This document shows positions 52,204 to 60,812 of a stretch of DNA of 64,000 bases, one piece after another. Source of the stretch: Bryobacterales bacterium (lineage in GTDB: Bacteria; Acidobacteriota; Terriglobia; Bryobacterales; Bryobacteraceae); contig JADLCT010000014.1 in NCBI GenBank assembly GCA_020847045.1, positions 124,001 to 188,000 on the forward strand, written 5' to 3'. The number at the start of each line of letters is the position of its first letter. Positions within the stretch are counted from its first letter, which is position 1. The notes beneath the pieces were generated by a model. It ran no database searches and was not told the DNA's origin. It worked only from the letters and a program-made list of their open reading frames with translations. The translations under genes and the position numbers were made by a program.

Positions 52204-53876
52204 TCCGCGGAGAGCTTCACCAGTTGCGCCGCATGCTTCAGAGCCTCCGGCGTCACCTTCTGACCGCTTAACATGCGCGCGATCTCCCGCGTGCGCGCCT
52301 CGCCTGTGATGGTCTCCACTTCGGTCACGGTGCGGCCCTGCGACTCGCGCTTTTCCACGACAAAATGCCGGCCGGCGAAGCTGGCGATCTGGGCCAGATG
52401 CGTAACGCACAGCAACTGGTCGTGAGCGGCCAGGCGTTTCAACCGCCGCCCCACCGCGCCGGCCGCCGCGCCGCCAATGCCCGCATCCACCTCGTCGAAA
52501 ACCAGCGTGCGGGCAACGCCGCCCGCGGCTTGTCCCGCCGCCGCGCAGGTTTTCAGAGCTAGCGCGAGCCGCGACAACTCGCCGCCCGAGGCGATCCGCT
52601 CCAGGGGCTTTGGTTCCTCGCCCGCATTGGGCGCGATCAGGAACTCCATGCGATCCGTGCCCGACTCGCTCCATTCCTGCTCGCTGAAGACGGCCACAAA
52701 CCGTGTGCGCTCCATGGCCAGTTCCGCCAGTTCGCTCTGCACCATGGCTTCGAGACGCTTGGCCGCCGTCCGCCGCGCCTTGGCAAGCTGCGCCGCCGCG
52801 GCCGCGTACTCTCTGCCCAACGCCTCCTGCTTGCGGTGGAGCGCGTCGCGCACTCCGTCGCCGTTCTCCAGGCTGTCCAGCTTGGCGCGCGCATCGGCGC
52901 CAAAGGCCACCACGTGGGCCAGCGTAGGACCGTACTTGCGCCGCAGCCGCTCGAGCGAGGCCAGGCGCGACTCGACCGCGTCCAGGCGGGCGGGGTCGGC
53001 TTCCAGCTTGCCGAGGTAGGCGCGCAGTGTGTGCGCCGCGTCCTCCAAGGCGGCCTCCACAGGCGCCAGCGCTTCAGCCAGAGGCGACAGCGAGGCGTCG
53101 ACGCGGATCAACTCTTCGATGTGCCGCCGCGCTTTCCCAGCCAGTCCGGCCGCCGACACGTCGCCGTCGTAGATCTCCGCGTAGGCCGCCTGCGCGTGCT
53201 CCTGCAGCCGGCTGACGTTCATCAGCACGCGCCGCTCGGACTCCAGCGCGGCATCCTCGCCGTCGCGCGGCGCAACGGATTCGATCTCCTTACTTTGAAA
53301 GCTCCACAGGTCCCTCAGGCGGAGCGCCTCGGCGCTGGAGCGCTCCAGTTCCTCCAACTCGCGCGCGACGCTCTTCCACTGGCCGTAGAGCAGGGCCACC
53401 TTCTCGCGTGTCTCGCGCGCGCCCGCGAACGAGTCCAGCATCTCCAGTTGCGCCGCCGGTTCAAACAATTTCTGCTGATCGTGTTGTCCATGAATGTCGC
53501 CCAGAAACGGCGCCAACTGCCGCAGCACGGCCGCCGTCACGGGCCGTCCCGCCGCGAAGGCGCGCGACTTTCCGTTGGCCAGAATCTCACGCTCCAGGAG
53601 CAGTTCGCCGTCTTCCAGATCGAGGCCACACTCGTCCAGAACGGCCCGGAAGGCCGGCGTAACGTCCATCTCGAAGATGCCCGCCACACGCGCCCGGCTG
53701 GCGCCCGCGCGCACGGCCCCGGCCGAGGCCCGCCCGCCGAACAGAAGTCCGAGCGAGTCCACCACAATCGACTTCCCGCTGCCGGTTTCCCCCGTGAGAA
53801 GATTCAGACCCGCGCCAAAACGCACGCGCACGCGCTCCACGACGGCATAGTTCTCGACGATCAGCTCGGCGAGCAT
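52200..53876 (-). CDS. recN: DNA repair protein RecN
   Basis: 558 residues of the SMC-like kind. Walker A GETGSGKS near 29-36, IHGQHDQQKLFEP near 133, a coiled-coil centre rich in Ala/Glu/Leu (about 170-370), then the signature ASGGELSRLALALK near 440 and LVFDEVDAGIGG (Walker B) near 470. RecN acts early in double-strand-break repair and is commonly SOS-induced. A TATAAT at 53890-53885 on its strand ends 8 nt before the ATG; a palindrome lies upstream at 53919-53934. It overlaps the sigma gene end by 4 bp. Confidence 0.95.
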   Translation of the reverse strand: MLAELIVENYAVVERVRVRFGAGLNLLTGETGSGKSIVVDSLGLLFGGRASAGAVRAGASRARVAGIFEMDVTPAFRAVLDECGLDLEDGELLLEREILANGKSRAFAAGRPVTAAVLRQLAPFLGDIHGQHDQQKLFEPAAQLEMLDSFAGARETREKVALLYGQWKSVARELEELERSSAEALRLRDLWSFQSKEIESVAPRDGEDAALESERRVLMNVSRLQEHAQAAYAEIYDGDVSAAGLAGKARRHIEELIRVDASLSPLAEALAPVEAALEDAAHTLRAYLGKLEADPARLDAVESRLASLERLRRKYGPTLAHVVAFGADARAKLDSLENGDGVRDALHRKQEALGREYAAAAAQLAKARRTAAKRLEAMVQSELAELAMERTRFVAVFSEQEWSESGTDRMEFLIAPNAGEEPKPLERIASGGELSRLALALKTCAAAGQAAGGVARTLVFDEVDAGIGGAAAGAVGRRLKRLAAHDQLLCVTHLAQIASFAGRHFVVEKRESQGRTVTEVETITGEARTREIARMLSGQKVTPEALKHAAQLVKLSAD

Positions 53877-53884
53877 CGCTAGCG

Positions 53885-53890
53885 ATTATA
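53885..53890 (-). promoter_or_regulatory. -10 hexamer 8 nt before the recN start
   Basis: A perfect minus-strand TATAAT ends 8 nt before ATG 53876. No clear -35. Predicted start would give a near-leaderless mRNA. Confidence 0.45.
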
Positions 53891-53918
53891 CGGCGAGCCC
53901 GCCCGGCGGCCGCCCCTT

Positions 53919-53946
53919 TGAAACGGAAGTTTCATAAAATGTTTCA
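53919..53946. promoter_or_regulatory. Palindrome with a third half-site between recN and tolQ
   Basis: TGAAAC-GGAA-GTTTCA (53919-53934) is a perfect inverted repeat; a further GTTTCA follows at 53941-53946, 12 bp from the previous copy. It lies between divergent recN and tolQ, so it could be a regulator site for either. It is reminiscent of GAAC-N4-GTTC LexA boxes but not identical. Confidence 0.4.
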
Positions 53947-54023
53947 ACGGCCTATGGCCTCCACCCGTAAGCGGTGCATAATAAAATTTGGCAGCCTTCC
54001 CAATTTGAAAGGAGTTCGCCCCG

Positions 54024-54704
54024 TTGCCAGCGACCCTGATTCTTCTCGCCCAGGTCAATTCGTGGGATCTCATCAAGGAGGCCAAACCCGTCCCCATGGC
54101 GGTGATGGTGTTCCTCCTGCTGATCTCCATTCTCTCCTGGGGCATCATATTCTCCAAGTTCTCGACCTTCCGCAATGCCCGAGCGGGCAACATCAGCTTC
54201 CTGCGCGCCTTCCGCCGGGCCACCGGAATGGAGGCCGTCGCGCTGGCCGCCGAGCAGTTCAAAACGGCGCCGCTGGTGGCCGTGTTCGACTTTGGCTACG
54301 AAGAGGTGGAGCGCCAGGTGAAGGCGCGCGGCGCACTGCGCAACAAGCTGGCCATTGAGCGCGCCCTGCAGTTGGGGATCAGCGAGGAGCTTGCGCACCT
54401 GGAGCGCAACATGAGCTGGCTGGCCACCACGGCCGCCATCTCGCCCTTCATCGGACTGTTCGGAACGGTGTGGGGCATCATCGACGCTTTCACCGCGCTG
54501 GGGCTGGCCGGATCGGCGAGCCTGCGCGCCGTGGCGCCGGGCATCTCCGAGGCGCTGTTCACCACCGCGCTGGGACTGGCCGCCGCGATTCCCGCCGCCA
54601 TCGCCTACAACTATTACGGCCACCAACTTAAGGAACAGGGCGCGCGCATGGATGACTTCTCGCTCGAGTTTCTGAATCTGGCCGAGCGCCAGTTCGAGGA
54701 TTAG
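54024..54704 (+). CDS. tolQ: TolQ (MotA/TolQ/ExbB proton channel)
   Basis: 226 residues from TTG 54024; AAAGGAG lies about 10 nt upstream and supports this start. Three membrane segments: about 22-42, 132-158 and 172-194. The family block FIGLFGTVWGIIDAFTAL and PGISEALFTTALGLAAAIPA are clear. TolQ with TolR forms a proton-driven motor in the inner membrane that energises TolA and Pal to pull the outer membrane inward at division. It is the first gene of a six-gene operon in the order tolQ-tolR-tolA-tolB-pal-cpoB. Confidence 0.95.
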   Translation: MPATLILLAQVNSWDLIKEAKPVPMAVMVFLLLISILSWGIIFSKFSTFRNARAGNISFLRAFRRATGMEAVALAAEQFKTAPLVAVFDFGYEEVERQVKARGALRNKLAIERALQLGISEELAHLERNMSWLATTAAISPFIGLFGTVWGIIDAFTALGLAGSASLRAVAPGISEALFTTALGLAAAIPAAIAYNYYGHQLKEQGARMDDFSLEFLNLAERQFED

Positions 54705-54707
54705 ACG

Positions 54708-55151
54708 ATGGCCTTCTCGCTTGGCTCCAGCATGGGCAACGGACGGCGCGGCCGGCGCATGGGCGCCCCGGCGCTGGCCGAAATCAACATCATTCCGCTG
54801 GTGGACGTCGTGCTGGTGCTGCTCATCATCTTCATGCTGACGGCGCACGTGATGGAGTTCGGCCTGGAGGTGGATGTGCCGCGCGTGAAGCAGGTGAAGA
54901 ACTCGGCCAAGGAACTGCCCGTGGTTACCATCACCAAGGAAGGCGAGATTCAGCTCAACGAAAAGCCGGTGAACGTGAACGTGCTCGGCGCGGAGATCCG
55001 GCAGCGGTTTCCCGGACAGACCGGCGTCTATGTGCGGGCCGATAAAGCGGTCATCTGGGAGTCGCTCGCCCATGTGGTGAGCGAGTTGGGCGAAAGCAAG
55101 CTGCAGGTCCAGATGGTGACCCAGCCCGTGGACGAGGCGGCGCGCAAATAG
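54708..55151 (+). CDS. tolR: TolR (ExbD family)
   Basis: 147 residues, 3 bp after tolQ. A single membrane segment near 22-46 begins with EINIIPLVDVVLVLLIIF, containing the proton-relay Asp of ExbD/TolR (LVDV). The periplasmic part holds VMEFGLEVDVPRVK and ends in a helix. It couples the proton flow to TolA. The position and length are typical. Confidence 0.93.
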   Translation: MAFSLGSSMGNGRRGRRMGAPALAEINIIPLVDVVLVLLIIFMLTAHVMEFGLEVDVPRVKQVKNSAKELPVVTITKEGEIQLNEKPVNVNVLGAEIRQRFPGQTGVYVRADKAVIWESLAHVVSELGESKLQVQMVTQPVDEAARK

Positions 55152-55166
55152 GAGACCGGCGGAGGC

Positions 55167-55955
55167 ATGACGGCACGGCGCGACATTCTGGACGAACGCG
55201 AGCCCATGAAGCGGTCCTATGCCGGCTCGGTCGTCCTGCATGTGGCTGTTTTTCTGGCGGCGGCCGCCTACAACTGGCTGGAGGGCCGGCCGCGCGACAG
55301 CTTCGGCGACCCGAACGCGCTGGGCGGCATGTCCACGGTGATCACGCCCGTTTCCAAGATTCCGTTGCCGCCGCGGAGCGGCCTGGTGAATCCCGTGGCC
55401 AACGACACCGAGTCGCAGGTGCCTTCGCCGCCGAAACCGGAGAAGAAGACGCAGCAGGAGGAGCGCGAAGCCGTCGAGCTGGCCACCAAGAAGAAGACCG
55501 AGACGGCCAAGAAAAAAACGCAGGCGTCGAAGAACACCTATCAGAATCCGCTGGCCAACCGTCCGAACCAGGTGTACTCCACGCAGGGCCAGGCCGCCGT
55601 TTCGCCGCTTTACGACGTGAACAGCAGTGGCTCCGGCGTGGGCATCGGCCAGGGAAATCCGTTCGGCAACCGCTTCGGCTACTACGCCAACATTATTCGC
55701 GAGCGCGTGGCGCAGTCCTGGAAGCCGAACCAGCAGGACCCGCGGGCGCGCATGGCGCCGCCCGTGATTCTCACCTTCTCCATCTATCGCGACGGGCGCG
55801 CCGGCGATGTCAAGATCCGGCAAAGCTCCGGCAACCCGACGCTCGATTACTCGGCGCAACGCGCCATTCTGGAGGCGAGCCCGTTCCCGCCTCTGCCGCA
55901 AGGCTTCGAGCGCAACTATGCCACTATTGAATTTCAATTCCAACTGAAACGATGA
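55167..55955 (+). CDS. TolA-like energy transducer (TonB C-terminal domain)
   Basis: 262 residues. One membrane anchor near 14-30 (YAGSVVLHVAVFLAAAAYN). A Lys/Glu/Thr-rich stretch follows (EKKTQQEEREAVELATKKK, about 90-115), which forms the periplasmic linker. The C-terminal 100 residues are a TonB/TolA-C-type domain: YANIIRERVAQSWKPN and PPVILTFSIYRDGRAGDVKI. By position between tolR and tolB it fills the TolA role. It is shorter than enteric TolA because the helical stretch is short. The tolB start overlaps its stop. Confidence 0.85.
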   Translation: MTARRDILDEREPMKRSYAGSVVLHVAVFLAAAAYNWLEGRPRDSFGDPNALGGMSTVITPVSKIPLPPRSGLVNPVANDTESQVPSPPKPEKKTQQEEREAVELATKKKTETAKKKTQASKNTYQNPLANRPNQVYSTQGQAAVSPLYDVNSSGSGVGIGQGNPFGNRFGYYANIIRERVAQSWKPNQQDPRARMAPPVILTFSIYRDGRAGDVKIRQSSGNPTLDYSAQRAILEASPFPPLPQGFERNYATIEFQFQLKR

Positions 55956-57310
55956 CCAAGAAATCCCTTTTCGTCTTTCTCGCCGCGCTCGCGCTGGCCG
56001 CTCTCGCCCTGGTGGGCCAAACCGACATGGTGCTGCGCATCATGAAATCCGGCGAACTGGCCGTGATCGCGGTGCCCGACTTCCGGGGCGCGGGCGAGGC
56101 GCAGCAGTACATGAGCATCTTCAACGCGACGCTGTTCCAGGATCTGCAGGATTCCGGCTACTTCCGCATGGCGCCCAAGTCGATGTATCCGTTGCAGGTT
56201 CCACAGCGCGGGCAGGACTGGCGTCCGCCAGCGGGCTCGCCGCCGCGCAGCCAGGGCCCGTGGCTCACCGATTGGAGCAATCCGCCCGTGAACGCCACCT
56301 ACGTTCCCATCGGCTACACTGGCGCGCAGAACGGCCAGATGGTGCTCTACGGCTGGTTCTACAATGTCACGCAGCCCGACCTCACCAACGCGCAGGTGTT
56401 CAACAAAACCTACCTGGCGCCGCTAAACGAGGAGGGCGCGCGCAAGCTGGCGCATGATTACGCGGCCGATATACTCTCGCGTCTCGGCGTCCAGACGCTG
56501 GCCGGATCGAAGATCTACTTCACCTCCACGCGCGGCGGCGGCAAGGAGATCTGGTCCATGGATCACGATGGCGCCAATCAGAAGCAGATCACGCGCCTGG
56601 GCTCGACCACCAGTTTCGCTTCCGTCTCGCCGGACGGCCTGCGGCTGGCCTTCACCACGTTTGCGCGCGGCAATCCTTCGATCATGGTGTATTCGCTGGA
56701 GACCATGCGCCAGTTGCCGTTCTACAATCAACGGGCATCGTTGAACGCCACGCCGTCTTTCACGCCCGATGGCAAGCAGTTGATTTTCTCCTCGACGGCG
56801 GCCGGCGGCGCGGCGCAACTTTACATGTGTAACGTAGATGGCGGCGGTCTTAAGCGTGTAACCTTCTCCAACGCGATCGACATTGAGCCTAAGTTCAACC
56901 CGAAAAATACGCGCGAGATGGTATTCGTCTCAGGCCGGGGCGGTCCGCCGCAGGTCTACAAGATGAATGTGGATGGTACGGACGTCACGCGGCTCACCTC
57001 GGGCGAAGGCGACGCGGTGAACCCCTCGTGGCATCCGGACGGACAGATCGTCGCCTTCAGTTGGACGAGGGGGTTCGCCCCAGGCAATTACAACCTGTTT
57101 ATAATGGACGTGGCCACCAAAGAAATCACGCAGTTGACACACGGCGCGGGGCGGAACGAAAACCCCAGTTGGGCGCCGGACGGACGTCACTTGGTGTTCT
57201 CGTCCAATCGCAGTGGTTCGACACAGATTTGGACGATGCTGGCGAATGGCACGCAAGTGCGCCAGCTCACCACACAGGGCCGGAACGAAAATCCTGTGTG
57301 GAGCAAGTAA
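55952..57310 (+). CDS. tolB: TolB, Tol-Pal periplasmic beta-propeller protein
   Basis: 452 residues. Signal peptide about 1-22. The N-terminal domain (about 30-175) is alpha/beta. From about 190 a six-bladed propeller built from repeats such as DGANQKQITRLGS, SPDGLRLAFT, DGKQLIFSSTAAGG, VDGGGLKRVTFS and DGQIVAFSW follows; each has the (D/G)G-x-x-(I/L)-x-(F/W) strand. TolB binds Pal and passes TolA's force to the outer membrane. About 110 bp of non-coding DNA follows, then pal. Confidence 0.93.
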   Translation: MTKKSLFVFLAALALAALALVGQTDMVLRIMKSGELAVIAVPDFRGAGEAQQYMSIFNATLFQDLQDSGYFRMAPKSMYPLQVPQRGQDWRPPAGSPPRSQGPWLTDWSNPPVNATYVPIGYTGAQNGQMVLYGWFYNVTQPDLTNAQVFNKTYLAPLNEEGARKLAHDYAADILSRLGVQTLAGSKIYFTSTRGGGKEIWSMDHDGANQKQITRLGSTTSFASVSPDGLRLAFTTFARGNPSIMVYSLETMRQLPFYNQRASLNATPSFTPDGKQLIFSSTAAGGAAQLYMCNVDGGGLKRVTFSNAIDIEPKFNPKNTREMVFVSGRGGPPQVYKMNVDGTDVTRLTSGEGDAVNPSWHPDGQIVAFSWTRGFAPGNYNLFIMDVATKEITQLTHGAGRNENPSWAPDGRHLVFSSNRSGSTQIWTMLANGTQVRQLTTQGRNENPVWSK

Positions 57311-57421
57311 GTTTTTTAGAAGTGAGGCGTTCCGCCATGGGGGCACCGTCCCAGGGCGATGTAGCGCTACAGAGTAGAGAGAAGAGAATTCGGAACTGGA
57401 TTCCGGGAGGGATTGCTCATA

Positions 57422-58204
57422 ATGTTACGAACGAAGAAGTTCAATTGGTTGATTCTGGCGTGCGTGCTGTTAGCGTTCGCGGCCGGTTGTAAGAAGAAGG
57501 CGCCACCGCCACCACCGCCGCCACCGCCACCGCCGCCCGTTGTGGAGAAGGCTCCTCCGGCCAAGCCCGTTGTGGGCTCGTTTAGCGCCGAGCCGGGCTC
57601 GATTCAGCGCGGCCAGAGCGCCACGCTCCGGTGGAACGTTTCCGGCGCCGATTCGGTCGCCATCGACAACGGCATCGGCGTGGTATCTGCCAGTGGCACT
57701 CGTTCCGTGTCGCCCTCCAGTTCCACCACCTACACTTTGACGGCGCGCAACGCCGGCGGGTCCATCACGGCGTCGGCCCGTGTGAACGTCAGCGAACCGC
57801 CGCCGCCTCCGCCGCCCCCGGCGCCGGCCCCGAAGGCAACGCTCGACGAACGCCTGCGCAACGAGGTGTCCGACATCTACTTTGACTACGACAAGTACGA
57901 TGTGCGTGAGGATGCCCGTTCCGTGCTCTCCCGCAACTCCGACGCGCTGAAGCGCATTCTGGCCGATTTCCCCGGCGCCAGCATCAGCGTGGAGGGCCAC
58001 TGCGACGAGCGCGGCTCGGCCGAATACAACCTCGGTCTGGGCGACCGCCGCTCGACATCGGCCAAGGAGTTCTTGACGCAGTTGGGCGTCTCCGGCGACC
58101 GCCTGCGCTCCATCAGCTTCGGCAAGGAAAAGCCGCAGTGCACGGAAGCCACCGAGGATTGCTGGCAGAAGAACCGCCGCGTGCACTTCTCCGCGGGGCA
58201 GTAG
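57422..58204 (+). CDS. pal: Peptidoglycan-associated lipoprotein (OmpA type) with Ig-like insert
   Basis: 260 residues from ATG 57422, with GGGAGGG upstream. A lipobox LLAFAAGCKKK gives a lipidated Cys near 23. A run of twelve Pro follows, then an Ig-like or PKD-like domain (about 48-125, FSAEPGSIQRGQSATLRWNV) not found in classic Pal. The C-terminal OmpA domain (about 145-258) has DIYFDYDKYDVRED, SVEGHCDERGSAEYNLGLG and DRRS, the peptidoglycan-binding site. It anchors the outer membrane to the wall. The insert is unusual. Confidence 0.92.
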   Translation: MLRTKKFNWLILACVLLAFAAGCKKKAPPPPPPPPPPPPVVEKAPPAKPVVGSFSAEPGSIQRGQSATLRWNVSGADSVAIDNGIGVVSASGTRSVSPSSSTTYTLTARNAGGSITASARVNVSEPPPPPPPPAPAPKATLDERLRNEVSDIYFDYDKYDVREDARSVLSRNSDALKRILADFPGASISVEGHCDERGSAEYNLGLGDRRSTSAKEFLTQLGVSGDRLRSISFGKEKPQCTEATEDCWQKNRRVHFSAGQ

Positions 58205-58290
58205 CCCATCGCGGGTAAAACCAATGCGGCATGGCGCGCTCTCTGCAAAGCGGGCGCGCTATGCCGTATTTTTGTTTCAGGAGGACCATC

Positions 58291-59187
58291 ATGCGTCTGA
58301 CCCGAATTTTACTTGTGGCCGGACTGGCCCCCTTGCTCGCCTTCGCGCAGAAGAAAGAGGTCCAGGAGATGCAGCGCGACGTGCTGCTGATGCAGGACCA
58401 GATCCGCACGCTCCAACGGACCGTCGATGAAAAGATGGCCGCGCTGACCGTGCTTGTGCAGCAGACTCTGGATTCGGCCAACAAGGCGAATACCGCCGTG
58501 GCGCTGCTCGAACGCCAGGTGGACGAGCGGTTGAAGGGGCAGGAAAAGAGCGTCGCCGCGCCCGTCGCCGGACTCGGGGCGAAGGTGGATTCGCTCTCCG
58601 ACGAGTTCCGCTTCGTTCGCGAAACCATCAACGAGATGAATTCGAAAATCTCGAAGCTCTCCACGCAGATGACCGACGTTTCGCAAACCGTCGCCGCCAT
58701 TCAAGCGCCTGTCGCGCCGCCTCCGGGCGATGCTGCCGCGGGCGGCGCTCCTTCCGCCACGCCTCCTCCCGGTGTCTCAGCCGAGTCCCTGTACCGCGCC
58801 GCGCTGCAGGACAAGTCCAGCGGCAAGTTCGATCTCGCCTTGGCCCAGTTCCAGGATTTCCTCCGCTGGTACGACAACACGGACCTTGCTCCGAACGCGC
58901 AGTTCCACATTGGCGACATCTACTATTCGCAGGGCAACTATGAGAAGGCCATCGAGGCCTTCAACGCGCAACTGGAAAAGTACCCCGAGAGCGCCAACAA
59001 AAGCGCCGACGCCCTGTTCATGAAGGGCCGCGCGCTGATGCAGTTGGGCCGCCGCGGCGACGCCGCCACAGAGTACCGCGCGCTTATCCAGAAGTATCCG
59101 CGCGCGGAGTCCGCCGACAAGGCCCGCGCCGAGTTGAAGAATATGGGTCTCAGCGCCACGACGCCGCCGGCGAGAAAGCGCAGATAG
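58291..59187 (+). CDS. cpoB: CpoB/YbgF-like coordinator protein
   Basis: 298 residues from ATG 58291 with AGGAGG upstream. Signal peptide about 1-19. A coiled-coil part (about 25-140: QRDVLLMQDQIRTLQRTVDE, AALTVLVQQTL) leads to a Pro/Ala linker, then TPR repeats from about 168 on (SLYRAALQDKSSGKFDLALA and YYSQGNYEKAIEAFNAQLEK). CpoB coordinates peptidoglycan synthesis with outer-membrane constriction through TolA. This order (after pal) is the usual one. Confidence 0.9.
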   Translation: MRLTRILLVAGLAPLLAFAQKKEVQEMQRDVLLMQDQIRTLQRTVDEKMAALTVLVQQTLDSANKANTAVALLERQVDERLKGQEKSVAAPVAGLGAKVDSLSDEFRFVRETINEMNSKISKLSTQMTDVSQTVAAIQAPVAPPPGDAAAGGAPSATPPPGVSAESLYRAALQDKSSGKFDLALAQFQDFLRWYDNTDLAPNAQFHIGDIYYSQGNYEKAIEAFNAQLEKYPESANKSADALFMKGRALMQLGRRGDAATEYRALIQKYPRAESADKARAELKNMGLSATTPPARKRR

Positions 59188-59191
59188 CCCG

Positions 59192-60070
59192 ATGAACCGC
59201 CCCGCCGCGTTGCTCGCCCTGCTTACGCTCAGCCTTCTGCGCGCGGGTGAATTTCCCAAGTCGGTGAGTGCGTTCCCCGGCGTCACGCCGAAAATCGACG
59301 GTGTTCTGTCTCCGGGCGAATGGGATGACGCCACCACGTTCACCGGCGTTTCCGAGTGGATTCCCCAGTTCACGCCCACCTATGACGACCGCGACCTGAG
59401 CCTGCGCGGGTGGGTGAAGCACGACGGCCGGCGGCTCTACTTCGCCTTCGAAGTGCGCGACGACGTTCTCTACGGCATCGATACGGAGCGCTGGCTGCCC
59501 GCCGAAAACCCCAAGGCGCACGAGTTGACGCGTGAGGGCTTCCCCTGGTTCGGCGACGAGATGGAACTGCTCATCAACGCCTCGTACAAATGGCGTGGGA
59601 ACGAGAGCGTGGCCGGTGACGGCTCCTCCTGGCAGATGGTGTGCAACCTTACGAAGTCCCGGCTGGGTGGCGTGGGGAAAGGAGGGCTTCTCGAAGGCGA
59701 ACCGAGGCGATCGGAAGCGGCCTGGAACACCTATCAACGGTGGATCGAAACGCGCGCCATGGAAGCCGCGGCGCGGGTGGCCAGCGCCCGCTCCCGTCCG
59801 CGCCGCTATGTCATCGAATGGGCGGTGAATTTCGATCCCTGTCTCGAAGTGGAACCCGGCACGTTTTATTCCCCCGCGCTCGGCGACCGGCCGGTGGGCC
59901 TCAATATCGCCCTCGGAGACCTGGACGAGCAGGAGCGCGGCGAAGGCAACTTCGGCCACTTCCATCACGAGGACTGGTGGGCCGGCGCGAAGAACGTGCG
60001 CACGCAGCTACGGCAATTTGGAACGCTATGGATCAGGACAGGCCCGCGATCGAAACCACCGACGCGCTAG
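59192..60070 (+). CDS. Secreted CBM9-like carbohydrate-binding protein
   Basis: 292 residues. Signal peptide about 1-18. The pattern PKIDGVLSPGEWDDATTF near 33-50 and YFAFEVRDDVLYG near 90 are those of the CBM9/DOMON-like family, here with GDEMELLINASY and a long C-terminal extension (YVIEWAVNFDPCLEVEPG, then GLNIALGDLDEQE). Such proteins bind carbohydrate or heme. The gene starts 4 bp after cpoB. Its last 43 bp overlap the next gene in another frame. Confidence 0.75.
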   Translation: MNRPAALLALLTLSLLRAGEFPKSVSAFPGVTPKIDGVLSPGEWDDATTFTGVSEWIPQFTPTYDDRDLSLRGWVKHDGRRLYFAFEVRDDVLYGIDTERWLPAENPKAHELTREGFPWFGDEMELLINASYKWRGNESVAGDGSSWQMVCNLTKSRLGGVGKGGLLEGEPRRSEAAWNTYQRWIETRAMEAAARVASARSRPRRYVIEWAVNFDPCLEVEPGTFYSPALGDRPVGLNIALGDLDEQERGEGNFGHFHHEDWWAGAKNVRTQLRQFGTLWIRTGPRSKPPTR

Positions 60071-60795
60071 CCGCGTTTGTTGAGCTGCCGCTGCTGGCGC
60101 CCGTGCTCAGCGAGGCGCAGGTGCATGCCGGGCTCACGGTCGCGCGCGAGTTCGCCATCGCGGCCGTCTGCGTCCGTCCCTGTGATGTCGATCTCGCGGT
60201 GCGGGATCTTTCCAATAGCACGGTGCGCGTTGCGGCTGCCGTCAGCTATCCCGATGGCGGCTCCACTGCCGGAGTGAAGCTCTATGAGGCGCGCGACCTG
60301 CTGCGGCGCGGCGCTCGCGAGATCGACGCCGTGGTGAACCTCGGCATGATGTATTCGCGCCAGTTTGTCCGCGTCGAGAGCGAACTGCAACAACTGGCGG
60401 AGCTGTGCCGCCAGCAGCAGGCCGTGCTGAAAGCCGTGTTCGAGTTTCCCGTGATGAACCACGAACTGCGCATCATCGCATGCAAGCTCGCGCGGCGCAC
60501 AGGCTGCCACTTCGTGTGCACCGCGACGGGGCGCGTGCGGCAGGATGATTTCGACGCCGGCGTGGATCTGGCCCTTTCGCGCCGCTACGGCCTGTTCGAA
60601 GTGAAGGCCACCGGCGCCGCCGAGACGCCAGAGGACGCGCTGTCGCTGATCGCCCGCGGCGTGTCGCGCCTGTCCATCCGGAGGCCGGAAGCGTTGCTGA
60701 CCGCCTTTCAACGGCGGCTGGAGGAGTCCGGAGCCTCTCCGGCCGGGAGCGGCGGCACTGTCAGCCAGACCACACCGCCTTCCGTGATATCCTGA
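60028..60795 (+). CDS. DeoC-like aldolase-fold protein lacking the Schiff-base lysine
   Basis: 255 residues from ATG 60028. It aligns by eye with deoxyribose-phosphate aldolase: AAVCVRPCDVDLAV, EIDAVVNLGMM (Asp100, counterpart of E. coli Asp102), KAVFEFPVMNHELRIIACKL and FEVKATGAAETPEDAL with Lys193 (counterpart of Lys201). At the Schiff-base position, where the family reads FVKTSTG, this protein reads FVCTATG, so Cys164 replaces the essential Lys. True DERA activity is therefore unlikely. It overlaps the CBM9-like gene by 43 bp. Another enzyme reaction or a binding role remains open. Confidence 0.75.
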   Translation: MDQDRPAIETTDALAAFVELPLLAPVLSEAQVHAGLTVAREFAIAAVCVRPCDVDLAVRDLSNSTVRVAAAVSYPDGGSTAGVKLYEARDLLRRGAREIDAVVNLGMMYSRQFVRVESELQQLAELCRQQQAVLKAVFEFPVMNHELRIIACKLARRTGCHFVCTATGRVRQDDFDAGVDLALSRRYGLFEVKATGAAETPEDALSLIARGVSRLSIRRPEALLTAFQRRLEESGASPAGSGGTVSQTTPPSVIS

Positions 60796-60812
60796 ACAGC
60801 GATTTTTTCCCC

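Noticed and set aside
53952-55943. A 663-residue minus-strand open frame antisense to tolQ-tolR-tolA
   Set aside because: Typical high-GC shadow frame. Its composition (many Arg, His, Gly) is that of a complement, and the plus strand carries strong family motifs.
57311-57330. Terminator after tolB (GTTTTTTAG)
   Set aside because: The T-run has no stem in front of it, and pal is expected to be in the same operon.
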